Translations under genes and position numbers: made by a program
Notes under the pieces: generated by a model
What the model was told of the DNA's origin: nothing
The model's input: the letters and a program-made list of their open reading frames with translations, nothing else
Database searches by the model: none
In this document: piece by piece, positions 57,085-64,000 of the stretch
Layout: every line of letters begins with the position of its first letter
How positions within the stretch are numbered: position 1 is the stretch's first letter
From: VRUE01 sp044867645
Lineage (GTDB): Bacteria > Actinomycetota > Thermoleophilia > Solirubrobacterales > 70-9
Direction of reading: 5' to 3'
DNA length: 64,000 nucleotides
Assembly (NCBI GenBank): GCA_044867645.1
Contig: JBIOVI010000042.1
Span: 1 to 64,000 of the forward strand

Positions 57085-58043
57085 GCCGGTTGCCCGATCG
57101 GCGTCGGTCTCTGATTTGGATCGCCCGCGGCGGGCGCGGGCTGCTCGTCGCCGGCTGCCAGCAGCTCGTAGAGGATCGCCATCCGCACCACCAAGCCGGC
57201 GGCAACCTGCTCGGTCATCAGCGACTGCGGCGAGTCGATCGCGTCGCCGGAGAGCTCGACCCCCCGATTCACCGGACCTGGATGCATCAGCAGTTGGCGC
57301 GGTCCAAGCCGACGCGAGTCGATCTGAAAACGTGCCGCGTACTCGCGCACGGAGGGCACGAAGCTCTCTGCCATCCGCTCCTTCTGGAGTCGCAGCGCGT
57401 AGACGACATCGGCCTCGCCAAGGCGGTCCAGGGAGTAGGCGATCTCGCAGCCGAGCTGCTCGATGCCACGGGGGATCAGAGCCGGCGGTCCGCAGACGGT
57501 CACCTCCGCGCCCATCGCCTGGAAGGCGACTAGGTTGGAGCGGGCCACACGACTGTGAAGCACGTCGCCGACGATCCAGATCCGCTTGCCCTCGAGCGAG
57601 TCGAGGCGACGGCGCAGGGTGAAGAGGTCGAGCAAGGCCTGGCTCGGGTGCTCGTGCTTTCCGTCGCCGGCGTTGACCACGGAGGCCTCTGACCACTCGG
57701 CGACCAGCTGCGCAGCCCCGGCATAGGGATGACGCAGGACGATGGCCGCCGGGTCGTAGGCGGAGAGGGTCGCGACTGTGTCTTTCAGCGACTCGCCCTT
57801 GTCTACCGACGAGCCAGCCGCCTTGAGCGAGATGAGGTCGGCGGAGAGGCGCTTGGCGGCAAGCTCGAAAGAGGAGCTGGTGCGAGTGCTCGACTCGTAG
57901 AAGACGCTGACCACGGTGCGGCCGCGCAGGGTCGGCACCTTTTTGATGTCGCGGCGCCCGACCTCGGCGAAGCTCTCGGCACGCTCGAGGATCGACTCGA
58001 TCTCCGCCCGGCCAAGCTGATCGATGCCGAGCAGGTGCTTCAT
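57081..58043 (-). CDS. pyrB: Aspartate carbamoyltransferase catalytic subunit
   Basis: Joins carbamoyl phosphate and aspartate. The 320 residues keep the phosphate loop YESSTRTSSSFELAAKRL, GSSVDKGESLKDTVATL, VLRHPYAGAAQ, VVNAGDGKHEHPSQALLDLF and the aspartate-binding LRLQKERM, then LMHPGPVNRG. No regulatory pyrI is present, as expected where PyrR controls the operon. The ATG overlaps the pyrR stop by four bases. Confidence 0.96.
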   Translation of the reverse strand: MKHLLGIDQLGRAEIESILERAESFAEVGRRDIKKVPTLRGRTVVSVFYESSTRTSSSFELAAKRLSADLISLKAAGSSVDKGESLKDTVATLSAYDPAAIVLRHPYAGAAQLVAEWSEASVVNAGDGKHEHPSQALLDLFTLRRRLDSLEGKRIWIVGDVLHSRVARSNLVAFQAMGAEVTVCGPPALIPRGIEQLGCEIAYSLDRLGEADVVYALRLQKERMAESFVPSVREYAARFQIDSRRLGPRQLLMHPGPVNRGVELSGDAIDSPQSLMTEQVAAGLVVRMAILYELLAAGDEQPAPAAGDPNQRPTPIGQPA

Positions 58044-58600
58044 GCCATCGCCTCCGCGGTCTGCGGCTCGGAGATCGTCACCTCATCGACCTCGTCGACC
58101 TCTTCCAGGCGGACGTTCACCCGCTCGCCACGTGCGGTCGGCAGGTTCTTGCCGACGTAGTCCGGGCGGATCGGCAGCTCGCGGTGGCCGCGGTCGCAGA
58201 GCACCGCGAGTTGCACCCGCTGCGGTCGTCCGTAGTCGAAGAGAGCGTCGATCGCGGCGCGCACGGTGCGGCCCGTGAAGAGCACGTCGTCGATGAGGAC
58301 GACCGTGCGCCCGGTCAGGTCGAAGTCGATGTGGGAGGAGTGAACCACGGGCTGGGTGGCCGGAGCCTTGGCGCCCACGTCGTCGCGGTAGAAGGAGATG
58401 TCCAGGTCGCCGATCGGCGTCTCCGCCTCGGTCAGCTCGCCGATCAGGGCGTGGAGGCGGCGAGCGATCAGCGCGCCCCGGGTGTGGATGCCGACGATCG
58501 CGAGTCGCTCGGGCTCTGGATTGCCCTCGGCGATCTCGTGGGCGATCCGCCGCAGCGTCCGCCTCAGGTCGTCGCGCTCGAGCACGACCTTCTCGCTCAA
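58040..58600 (-). CDS. pyrR: Pyrimidine operon regulator PyrR (uracil phosphoribosyltransferase fold)
   Basis: An RNA-binding regulator that senses UMP/UTP. The 186 residues show the phosphoribosyltransferase fold: RIAHEIAEGNPEPERLAIVG, IHTRGALIARRLHALI, the PRPP loop VVLIDDVLFTGRTVRAAIDA and ELPIRPDYVGKNLPTARGE. The gene starts at TTG with AAGGAG upstream. Its own leader carries a PyrR-type RNA site that overlaps the ribosome-binding site, so feedback on translation of the pyr operon is expected. Confidence 0.95.
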   Translation of the reverse strand: MSEKVVLERDDLRRTLRRIAHEIAEGNPEPERLAIVGIHTRGALIARRLHALIGELTEAETPIGDLDISFYRDDVGAKAPATQPVVHSSHIDFDLTGRTVVLIDDVLFTGRTVRAAIDALFDYGRPQRVQLAVLCDRGHRELPIRPDYVGKNLPTARGERVNVRLEEVDEVDEVTISEPQTAEAMA

Positions 58601-58603
58601 AAT

Positions 58604-58640
58604 TCGCTCCTTACTGGCCTCACAGGACCCGGTTAAAGGA
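58604..58640 (-). promoter_or_regulatory. PyrR-binding leader overlapping the pyrR ribosome-binding site
   Basis: On the minus strand the leader reads TTTAACCGGGTCCTGTGAGG and then CCAGTAAGGAGCG. TCCTGTGAGGC with flanking pairing arms matches the purine-rich PyrR loop seen in actinobacterial pyr leaders, and the AAGGAG of pyrR lies at its 3' edge. No terminator is seen within it, which favours translational rather than attenuation control. Confidence 0.7.
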
Positions 58641-58665
58641 CGGCGCCCAGAGTAGCAATGAAGGG

Positions 58666-58789
58666 GGACAGGTGGGGGTGGCCTCGGGAGTGCCCATCAC
58701 CGTCGAAGGCGGTGAAACCTGGAGCCCCTTCGGGGCGGAACCACTCCGCGGTGCCGGGGGAGGCATCCCGATGCCACCCCCACCTGTCC
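58666..58789. repeat. Large palindromic element D, unrelated core
   Basis: Arms 58666-58682 and 58773-58789 are perfect 17-bp complements and continue inward with small interruptions to nearly 30 pairs. The core holds further hairpins (GCCCCTTCGGGGC; CACCG...CGGTG). It fills the gap between the rnz stop and the pyrR leader. The layout copies that of repeats A-C but no core sequence is shared. Confidence 0.75.
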
Positions 58790-59823
58790 TACGCGCTGCT
58801 GTTCTCCGACGACGAGCTTTCGCGAGGGGGATCGGCCTCCTTTTCGCTCCTCAACTTGCCAGGGGCGCCGTCCTCACCCCTCTCCCGTGCGCCGTTTTGG
58901 ACGAGCTGGGGTTCTCCGCGCTCTGGGAAGGGAAGATCGATCACGTCGAAGTCGCGGGGCGCGACCGTCGGCTCGAAGACCTCCTTCGCCTCGTCGAGGA
59001 TCTTGCCTACGTGGTAGCGGGAGGAGATGTGGACCAGGGCGAGCAGCTTGACCTCGGCCTCGCGGGCCACGGCGGCGGCCTGGCCGACGGTGGAATGACC
59101 GGTATCGACGGCGCGCTGTGCCTCCTCCTCGGCGAAGCTGGCGTCGTGGATGAGCAGCTCGGCGCCGCGCGCCGCGTCGACCGTCGCACGGCATGGCGCG
59201 GTGTCGCCGGTGATAACCACCGTGCGGCCAGGGCGCGACTCGCCCATCACGTCACCGGGCTCGACCGGCCCGGTGGAGCCCTCCACCCTCTCGCCACGCT
59301 GCAGAGCGGCGAAGTCGGGCCCTTCCCTTACCCCGAGCCTCTTCGCGGTCTCTGGATCGAAGCGTCCCGGTCGCTCCGCCTCGACCAGCGTGTAGCCGAA
59401 AGCGCGCACGCTGTGCTCGACCGGGAAGACGCGAATTTCGGCGCCCTCCAGGTCCACCACGTCGCCAGGCTCCAGCTCGACCAGCTCCAGCCTGTATCCC
59501 ACCCTGCCGATCACCCGAGCCATGCTCTGAAAGAGGTCGCGCAGGCCACGGGGGCCGTAGACGGTGAGTGGCCGCTCACGCTCGGTCAGGTCGTAGGTTT
59601 TCAGCAGCCCGGGCAGACCGAGGAAGTGATCGGCGTGAAAGTGGGTGAAGTAGATCTCGTCGACCTGGACCAGCCCGAGCGAGCGCTGCATCTGTCGCTG
59701 CGTCCCCTCGCCACAATCGAACAGCAGCCGTTCGCCGCCACGCGTTACGAGCACGCTCGCGGTCGAACGCCGCGCCGACGGCACGGCGCCGCCAGTGCCG
59801 AGAAAGGCGACTGAAAGGTCCAT
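58789..59823 (-). CDS. rnz: Ribonuclease Z (tRNA 3' processing)
   Basis: Cuts tRNA precursors after the discriminator base. The 344 residues show FLGTGGAVPSARRSTASVLV, LLFDCGEGTQRQMQRSLG, the metal motif FTHFHADHFLGLPGLL, VITGDTAPCRATVDAARGAE, IHDASFAEEEA and LVHISSRYH. The core ends near residue 300; a hydrophilic tail of about 40 residues, Glu/Ser-rich, is extra and stops at the edge of palindrome D. TAGGCT ends eight bases before the ATG. Confidence 0.92.
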   Translation of the reverse strand: MDLSVAFLGTGGAVPSARRSTASVLVTRGGERLLFDCGEGTQRQMQRSLGLVQVDEIYFTHFHADHFLGLPGLLKTYDLTERERPLTVYGPRGLRDLFQSMARVIGRVGYRLELVELEPGDVVDLEGAEIRVFPVEHSVRAFGYTLVEAERPGRFDPETAKRLGVREGPDFAALQRGERVEGSTGPVEPGDVMGESRPGRTVVITGDTAPCRATVDAARGAELLIHDASFAEEEAQRAVDTGHSTVGQAAAVAREAEVKLLALVHISSRYHVGKILDEAKEVFEPTVAPRDFDVIDLPFPERGEPQLVQNGARERGEDGAPGKLRSEKEADPPRESSSSENSSA

Positions 59824-59834
59824 AAGTCGCGAGC

Positions 59835-60305
59835 CTACGCGACGCTCAGTGTCGCTTCATCGCGAACCCCACGGGGCTGAACGATCTCACGCAGCGAATT
59901 GATCGTCCACCGATCAATCTCGAAGTCGGCGGCAAACCGGATGCCTCGTTTTTGGTTGTTGCGGGTGGGTGCCAAACGCAAGCGTCCAGCAAAGCCAGCA
60001 ACAGCACCGATCGGAACTAAATACACGGACCCAGCGGGCGGAAAGTAAACGCCGAAGATGTCCGCGAGACCCGTATACGACTGCCTCCCGCGACCGTGGT
60101 CTGTGGTGCGGGAATTGAAGACCATGCAACCCTTCTGTGGCCAAGCTGTCTTGCATTGAATTCGCAAAAATGTTGCATCGCCAAGCCCGATCACGAGGTC
60201 GTAGGGGTGCCCCTCACCGAAGGGGATCAAGACGTGGAAGTCGCGACACACCAGCGCCGCCAATACCTTTGCCTCCCCCGCATTCCCGCTCCCTCCGCGT
60301 GCCAT
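59835..60305 (-). CDS. PD-(D/E)XK-type endonuclease-like protein
   Basis: The 156 residues resemble small PD-(D/E)XK nucleases of the group represented by intron/archaeal Holliday-type enzymes. The helix GNAGEAKVLAALVCRDF is followed by GHPYDLVIGLGDATFLRIQCKTA, with the metal aspartate and QxK in place of ExK, then a GLADIFGVYFPPAGSVYLVPI strand pair. Its G+C content is clearly lower than the surroundings. It stands alone beside tRNA-Arg, which suggests arrival with a mobile element. Activity and target unknown. TATAGA lies 14 bases before the ATG. Confidence 0.65.
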   Translation of the reverse strand: MARGGSGNAGEAKVLAALVCRDFHVLIPFGEGHPYDLVIGLGDATFLRIQCKTAWPQKGCMVFNSRTTDHGRGRQSYTGLADIFGVYFPPAGSVYLVPIGAVAGFAGRLRLAPTRNNQKRGIRFAADFEIDRWTINSLREIVQPRGVRDEATLSVA

Positions 60306-60349
60306 GTCGAAACTTTATGTCTATAGCCAGACGAGGCGTGGGTTGATCA

Positions 60350-60379
60350 TTGCTCGGCAAGTGAGAGACGGACTAAGCT
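60350..60379 (+). promoter_or_regulatory. Promoter of tRNA-Arg
   Basis: TTGCTC, an 18-base spacer and TAAGCT, which places initiation a few bases before the tRNA. Confidence 0.45.
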
Positions 60380-60388
60380 GCACCCCAA

Positions 60389-60795
<407 letters not shown>

Positions 60796-60895
60796 ATGCC
60801 TACCGTCGCCGGCCGGTTGTGACGAATCAAGACCCAGGAGTGCCGCATATGAAAATTCTCTGAATCGGATCTCCCGGTCGCCGTGCCTTCGTGTC

Positions 60896-60901
60896 TAATA
60901 C
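60896..60901 (+). promoter_or_regulatory. -10 hexamer of leaderless promoter
   Basis: TAATAC ends six bases before the GTG at 60908. Confidence 0.4.
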
Positions 60902-60907
60902 GGCCTC

Positions 60908-61630
60908 GTGGAGCCGAATCGAGACAGCCGCCCGCCGCGCGGGGCGCTCGTTGTGATCGCGATCGGGCTGATCGCCACCTTCGCCGCCGCCGCTCTGGCC
61001 ACCGATGAGACCGGTGGCAGCTCGGTCGAGATCGAATGGGTGACGCGGGCGCCGCTGCCGGACTCGCAGCCGGCGGCGATCCCGGGCGGCGGCTCGATGC
61101 GCCTCGAAGACGGCGGCCTGCGTGCGAGCGAAGACAACATCAACGGCGAACGGATCTTCCGCGCCACCTCGGTGCTGCGGATCGAGGCCGGCTCGGCCGT
61201 AGGCCAGGCGCGAGTGCGCTGCCGAATGAGGGGCGATGGGGCCGAACTGGGCCGTACGGTCAACAGCCGTGGCGCCTTCCCCCGTTCCAGCGGCGAATAC
61301 AACCTGACCAAGCAAGAAGTCCCCGCGAGCGTCGGGGTACGGCTGCCGATCCAAGGAGCCGAATTCGCCTCGCTCGAACTCGGTGACGCCTTCGAAGCCT
61401 TCACCGATCTGCCTGGCGTCGTGGTCAGCTGGATGCCCCACCGAACCTATTCGCAGGAATGGCAGTGGGGACTCCCCGAAGGTCGCCTCGAAGAGCCGCT
61501 CGAGCTCGGTCTCGCCTCCTTCTGGCGCACCGCCGGCACTCCGACTGCCAGCGTCTCCTGCTCGGTCGAGACCGGCGCCGGCAAGGCAGCCGTGCGCACC
61601 GCCGGCAAGATCGACCCACTCGGCGGCTGA
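60908..61630 (+). CDS. Membrane-anchored or secreted hypothetical protein
   Basis: The 240 residues begin with a short basic segment and one hydrophobic helix (residues about 14-32, ALVVIAIGLIATFAAAALA), a signal anchor or uncleaved signal. The rest is a beta-rich extracytoplasmic domain of about 200 residues (SVEIEWVTRAPLP, VLRIEAGSAVGQARVRCRMR, WQWGLPEGRLEEPLELGLAS) with two cysteines, RVRCRM and VSCSV. I recognise no family. The GTG start fits the TAATAC box upstream. Confidence 0.65.
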   Translation: MEPNRDSRPPRGALVVIAIGLIATFAAAALATDETGGSSVEIEWVTRAPLPDSQPAAIPGGGSMRLEDGGLRASEDNINGERIFRATSVLRIEAGSAVGQARVRCRMRGDGAELGRTVNSRGAFPRSSGEYNLTKQEVPASVGVRLPIQGAEFASLELGDAFEAFTDLPGVVVSWMPHRTYSQEWQWGLPEGRLEEPLELGLASFWRTAGTPTASVSCSVETGAGKAAVRTAGKIDPLGG

Positions 61631-61688
61631 CCCTCTACAGGAGCTGGCTGGTTGCGTGTGAGCTTTTGGTCGCCATGCAGCCCAAAGC

Positions 61689-62492
61689 TCACACGCTTTC
61701 GGGCGCCACAAGCAGCTCCGGGCCCTCGATTCCTTTGCCGACCTTGTTCAGCTTCGGGTTCGCCGGAGTGCCCTCCATCCGCGACGCGGGCAGTGGCGCG
61801 CACATCGCGATCGCGTCCTCGACCTCGAGGTCGGGACGCAGCCAGGCCGCCTCGGCCTCGGCGCTCGGCAGGATCGCCGGCATCCGGTCGTGCACCTTGG
61901 CGACCACCTCGTTCGGCGTCGTGGTGACGATCGTGCAGCTGTAGAGCCAGCCATCCTCGAAGCCACGGTCCCCCTCGTCCCCCCACTCCTTGCGCGTGCA
62001 GAGGCCGGCGAAGGCAAACGGCTCGCCGCCGTCGACGGTGAAGCGCCAGGGCTGCCGCGGCTGCTTGGGATCCTCCGCCCTCATCCACTCATAGAAGCCG
62101 TCGGCAACGATCAGGCAGCGATGGCGGAACTTGCCGACCAGCGGCGCATAGGCCCGGCTGGAGTCGAGGTTCTCGGCTTTGGCGTTGATCATCCGGTAGC
62201 CGACCTTGAGGTCCTTGGCCCAGCGCGGCACCAGCCCCCAGCGCATCAGCCGCGCCTCGCGCTCGCTGCGTGCGGCCTCATCGGGGTCAGGAGACGAGCG
62301 CACCGTCAGCACCTCCTGGGTTGGCGCAACGTTGAATCGACCCAGCCCCGATTCAGCTTTCTCGATCCGCTCTTTCGTCGGCGGCGGCGCCTCGCCGGAG
62401 GAGTTGCGCTCCAGCGACCTTTCCAGCTCTACTTGGAACCGGTCGGCGATCGTCTTCGTGTCTTTTGCCGTGACCGTGAATCGTCCGCACAT
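61689..62492 (-). CDS. SOS response-associated protein (SRAP/HMCES, YedK type)
   Basis: Forms a covalent shield at abasic sites in single-stranded DNA. The 267 residues keep the catalytic set: Cys2 in MCGRFTVTA, the asparagine in MINAKAENLDSS, the glutamate in DGFYEWMRAED and the histidine in VHDRMPAILP. GRFNVAPTQEVLTV is the substrate loop. A short linker (SSGEAPPPTKERIEKAE) is inserted near residue 35. Together with nfo and pcrA it makes a third DNA-repair gene in the window, but they are not adjacent. TAGTCT lies eight bases before the ATG. Confidence 0.93.
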   Translation of the reverse strand: MCGRFTVTAKDTKTIADRFQVELERSLERNSSGEAPPPTKERIEKAESGLGRFNVAPTQEVLTVRSSPDPDEAARSEREARLMRWGLVPRWAKDLKVGYRMINAKAENLDSSRAYAPLVGKFRHRCLIVADGFYEWMRAEDPKQPRQPWRFTVDGGEPFAFAGLCTRKEWGDEGDRGFEDGWLYSCTIVTTTPNEVVAKVHDRMPAILPSAEAEAAWLRPDLEVEDAIAMCAPLPASRMEGTPANPKLNKVGKGIEGPELLVAPESV

Positions 62493-62503
62493 GGCACCTG
62501 AGA

Positions 62504-63514
62504 CTAGCCCGGCGGCGTCGCGGCTCCGGCTCCAACCATTTCAGGCCGAGCGTGGGGATGCTCGCGGTACCACTGCAGGGTGTGGAGCAGGCCCTCTTCG
62601 AGCTGGACCGCGGGGCACCAGCCGGTCAGCTCGCACAGCTTGCTCGAGTCGACGAACTGGCGATCGATCTCCCCGTCGGGATTACCGGTGCCGCGGAAGT
62701 CCGGCTGGATGCCGGTTCCGGCCACCGCGGCGATCAGCTCGACCACCTCGCGCACCGAGTGCGGGCGCTCGCCGCCCGCGTTGAAAGCCTCACCGGCCGC
62801 GCCGGGAAGCGCGTCGGCAATAGCCAGATAGGCGGCAACCGCGTCATCGACATGGAGGAAATCCCGCTCCGGGCTGCCGTCCGAGCGGATCAGCGGCGCG
62901 CGACCGTCGAGCAAAGCGACCACGGTCTCCGGAATCAACCGCGAGAAGTTGAGGTCGCCCCCGCCGTAGATGTTGGCGAAACGGGTCACCGCGAGCGGCA
63001 TCCCGTACGCGCTCGCGTAGCTGCGCGCGATCGTGTCCGCAGCAGCCTTGCTGGCGTCGTAGGGATTGGCGGCGCGCAGCGGGAAATCCTCGCGGTAAGG
63101 CAATTCGGGACTGGGGCCGTAGGCCTTGTCGGAGGAGGCGAAGACAACCCTTTCGACCTCGTGCACACGACACGCCTCGAAGACGTCCCAGGCGCCGCGC
63201 ACGTTGACCTCGAAGGTCTCCAGCGGCGATTCCCGCGCTACCCCGACGATCGTCTGCGCGGCGAGGTGGAAGACCGAGTCGACCCCTTCCACGGCGATGC
63301 TCACGGCGTCGGCGTCGCGCAGGTCGGCCTCGACCAGCTCGACCTCGCCGCGAATCCCGAGAAGATCCAGTCCGGAGAGCCGCTCGCCGCCAACATCGGC
63401 AAGGCGCGGCGCCGGCCGGTCGAGCACCCGCACCGCGTCGCCGCGCTCCAACAGTGCCCTTGCAAGATGCGAGCCGACGAAACCGTGGGCGCCGCTGACC
63501 AGGACCCTGCTCAC
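62504..63514 (-). CDS. NAD-dependent epimerase/dehydratase (NDP-sugar)
   Basis: A short-chain sugar-nucleotide enzyme of 336 residues: VLVSGAHGFVGSHLARALLE (NAD fold), FHLAAQTIVGVA, FASSDKAYG in place of the usual catalytic Ser/Thr region, and the YxxxK motif in NPYDASKAAADTIARSYA. ANIYGGGDLNFSRLIPETV and RDFLHVDDAVAAYLAIAD follow. The pattern is close to CDP-glucose 4,6-dehydratase (RfbG). The gene next upstream is an RfbF-like cytidylyltransferase whose stop overlaps this GTG, so a CDP-sugar pathway is likely. Confidence 0.85.
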   Translation of the reverse strand: MSRVLVSGAHGFVGSHLARALLERGDAVRVLDRPAPRLADVGGERLSGLDLLGIRGEVELVEADLRDADAVSIAVEGVDSVFHLAAQTIVGVARESPLETFEVNVRGAWDVFEACRVHEVERVVFASSDKAYGPSPELPYREDFPLRAANPYDASKAAADTIARSYASAYGMPLAVTRFANIYGGGDLNFSRLIPETVVALLDGRAPLIRSDGSPERDFLHVDDAVAAYLAIADALPGAAGEAFNAGGERPHSVREVVELIAAVAGTGIQPDFRGTGNPDGEIDRQFVDSSKLCELTGWCPAVQLEEGLLHTLQWYREHPHARPEMVGAGAATPPG

Positions 63515-64000
63515 CGCGCGCCCGCCTCCGCCAGCGCCTTCCACGGGGCTTCCCCAGCCTCCCATAGGTCGTTGAGCACGACAGCGTCCTTGTAGGTGTC
63601 CATGCAGTCCCAGAAACCCTCGTGGCGGTGAGCCCGTAGCTGCCCGTCTGCCGCCAGCCTGGTCAGTGGCTCGCGCTCCAGCATGCTGTCCTCTTCGATG
63701 TAGGGCAGCGCGCCGGGCTCGAAGCAGAAGAAGCCTCCGTTGATCCAGTGCTCGCTGCGCGGCTTCTCGACAAAGCCCTCGACCCGACCATCGCGACCGA
63801 CCTCCGCTACCCCCCACTGTAGATGCGGTCGCACCACGGTCATCGTCGCCAACCTCCCATGGTCACGATGGGAAGCGAGCAGCGCGGCGAGATCGATGTC
63901 GGCAACGCCGTCGGCGTAGGTCGCGCAGAACGCACCATCCCGGCGGAGTCGGTCGGCGAGGAGGGCAATCCGCCCGCCGGTGGGGGTGTCGAGGCCGGTA
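63511..64000 (-). CDS. Glucose-1-phosphate cytidylyltransferase-like protein (5' end outside window)
   Basis: The frame stays open to the right edge, so the first part of the protein is missing; 162 residues are visible. They begin TGLDTPTGGRIALLADRLR and contain YADGVADIDLAALLASH (metal-binding aspartates), LATMTVVRPHLQWGV, the EKP motif in VEGFVEKPRSEHWINGGFFC, and the closing GFWDCMDTYKDAVVLNDLW, the pattern of RfbF. It makes CDP-glucose for the downstream RfbG-like dehydratase. Internal TTG/ATG codons near 63852 are not the real start. Confidence 0.85.
   Translation of the reverse strand, partial: TGLDTPTGGRIALLADRLRRDGAFCATYADGVADIDLAALLASHRDHGRLATMTVVRPHLQWGVAEVGRDGRVEGFVEKPRSEHWINGGFFCFEPGALPYIEEDSMLEREPLTRLAADGQLRAHRHEGFWDCMDTYKDAVVLNDLWEAGEAPWKALAEAGAR

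Overview
The window is about 64 kb of high-GC DNA (roughly two thirds G+C by eye) with housekeeping genes packed mostly on the minus strand and very short gaps. The mIHF gene next to gmk-rpoZ-coaBC, the pyrR-pyrB-pyrC-carA-carB order, an actinobacterial-type PyrR leader and many leaderless TANNNT promoters point to an actinomycete. Several gene architectures suggest the Thermoleophilia/Solirubrobacterales branch; that placement is inference, not proof. The DNA reads as one ordinary chromosome segment with a few small islands.

Layout. 1-3.06 kb: the 3' part of a membrane-linked family-2 glycosyltransferase, then a scar where the 3' halves of two divergent genes (alkA-like and SnoaL-like) meet, then a secreted PQQ-type sugar dehydrogenase. 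3.1-7.9 kb: a zinc-ribbon membrane protein, NDH-2 with a near-perfect 29-bp operator-like palindrome at its promoter, and gatCAB. 7.9-11.5 kb: small membrane/secreted proteins and a GMC oxidoreductase. 11.5-17.7 kb: a minus-strand run from an Rrf2 regulator through a HAD phosphatase, cysK, cysE and pcrA to folD. 17.7-21.8 kb: a NarL-type regulator, an HDOD/HD-LuxR protein, and gltX/nfo, whose start codons overlap. 21.8-22.75 kb: a relatively AT-rich hypothetical gene bracketed by two inverted copies of a structured repeat. 22.75-30.3 kb: acyl-CoA dehydrogenase, a Cys-rich protein, dnaE and a two-component system.

30.4-58.6 kb is an almost unbroken minus-strand block. In transcription order it holds pyrR-pyrB-pyrC-carA-carB-pyrK/pyrD (one fused polypeptide), mihF-gmk-rpoZ-coaBC, rimP-nusA-infB-rbfA-nrnA-truB-ribF-rpsO, peroxiredoxin, a DsbA-like gene, pnp, M16 peptidase, dapB, amidase, dapA and rnj. 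It therefore couples pyrimidine synthesis, translation initiation and transcription elongation factors, RNA decay (PNPase, RNase J, NrnA) and lysine/diaminopimelate synthesis. 58.7-64 kb: RNase Z, a PD-(D/E)XK-type gene, tRNA-Arg(CCG), two hypotheticals, an SRAP protein, and NDP-sugar genes running off the right end.

The most interesting unexplained signal is a family of about 135-150 bp elements (21793-21933, 22593-22726 inverted, 46967-47116). They share a core of about 95 bp. Their outer arms differ between copies, yet each arm pair is self-complementary, so pairing rather than sequence is conserved. A fourth element of like architecture but unrelated core lies at 58666-58789. Other regulatory signals include a terminator-like hairpin in the rimP-nusA-infB leader, the PyrR-binding leader, the NDH-2 operator, and a recurrent leaderless promoter pattern at ten or more genes.
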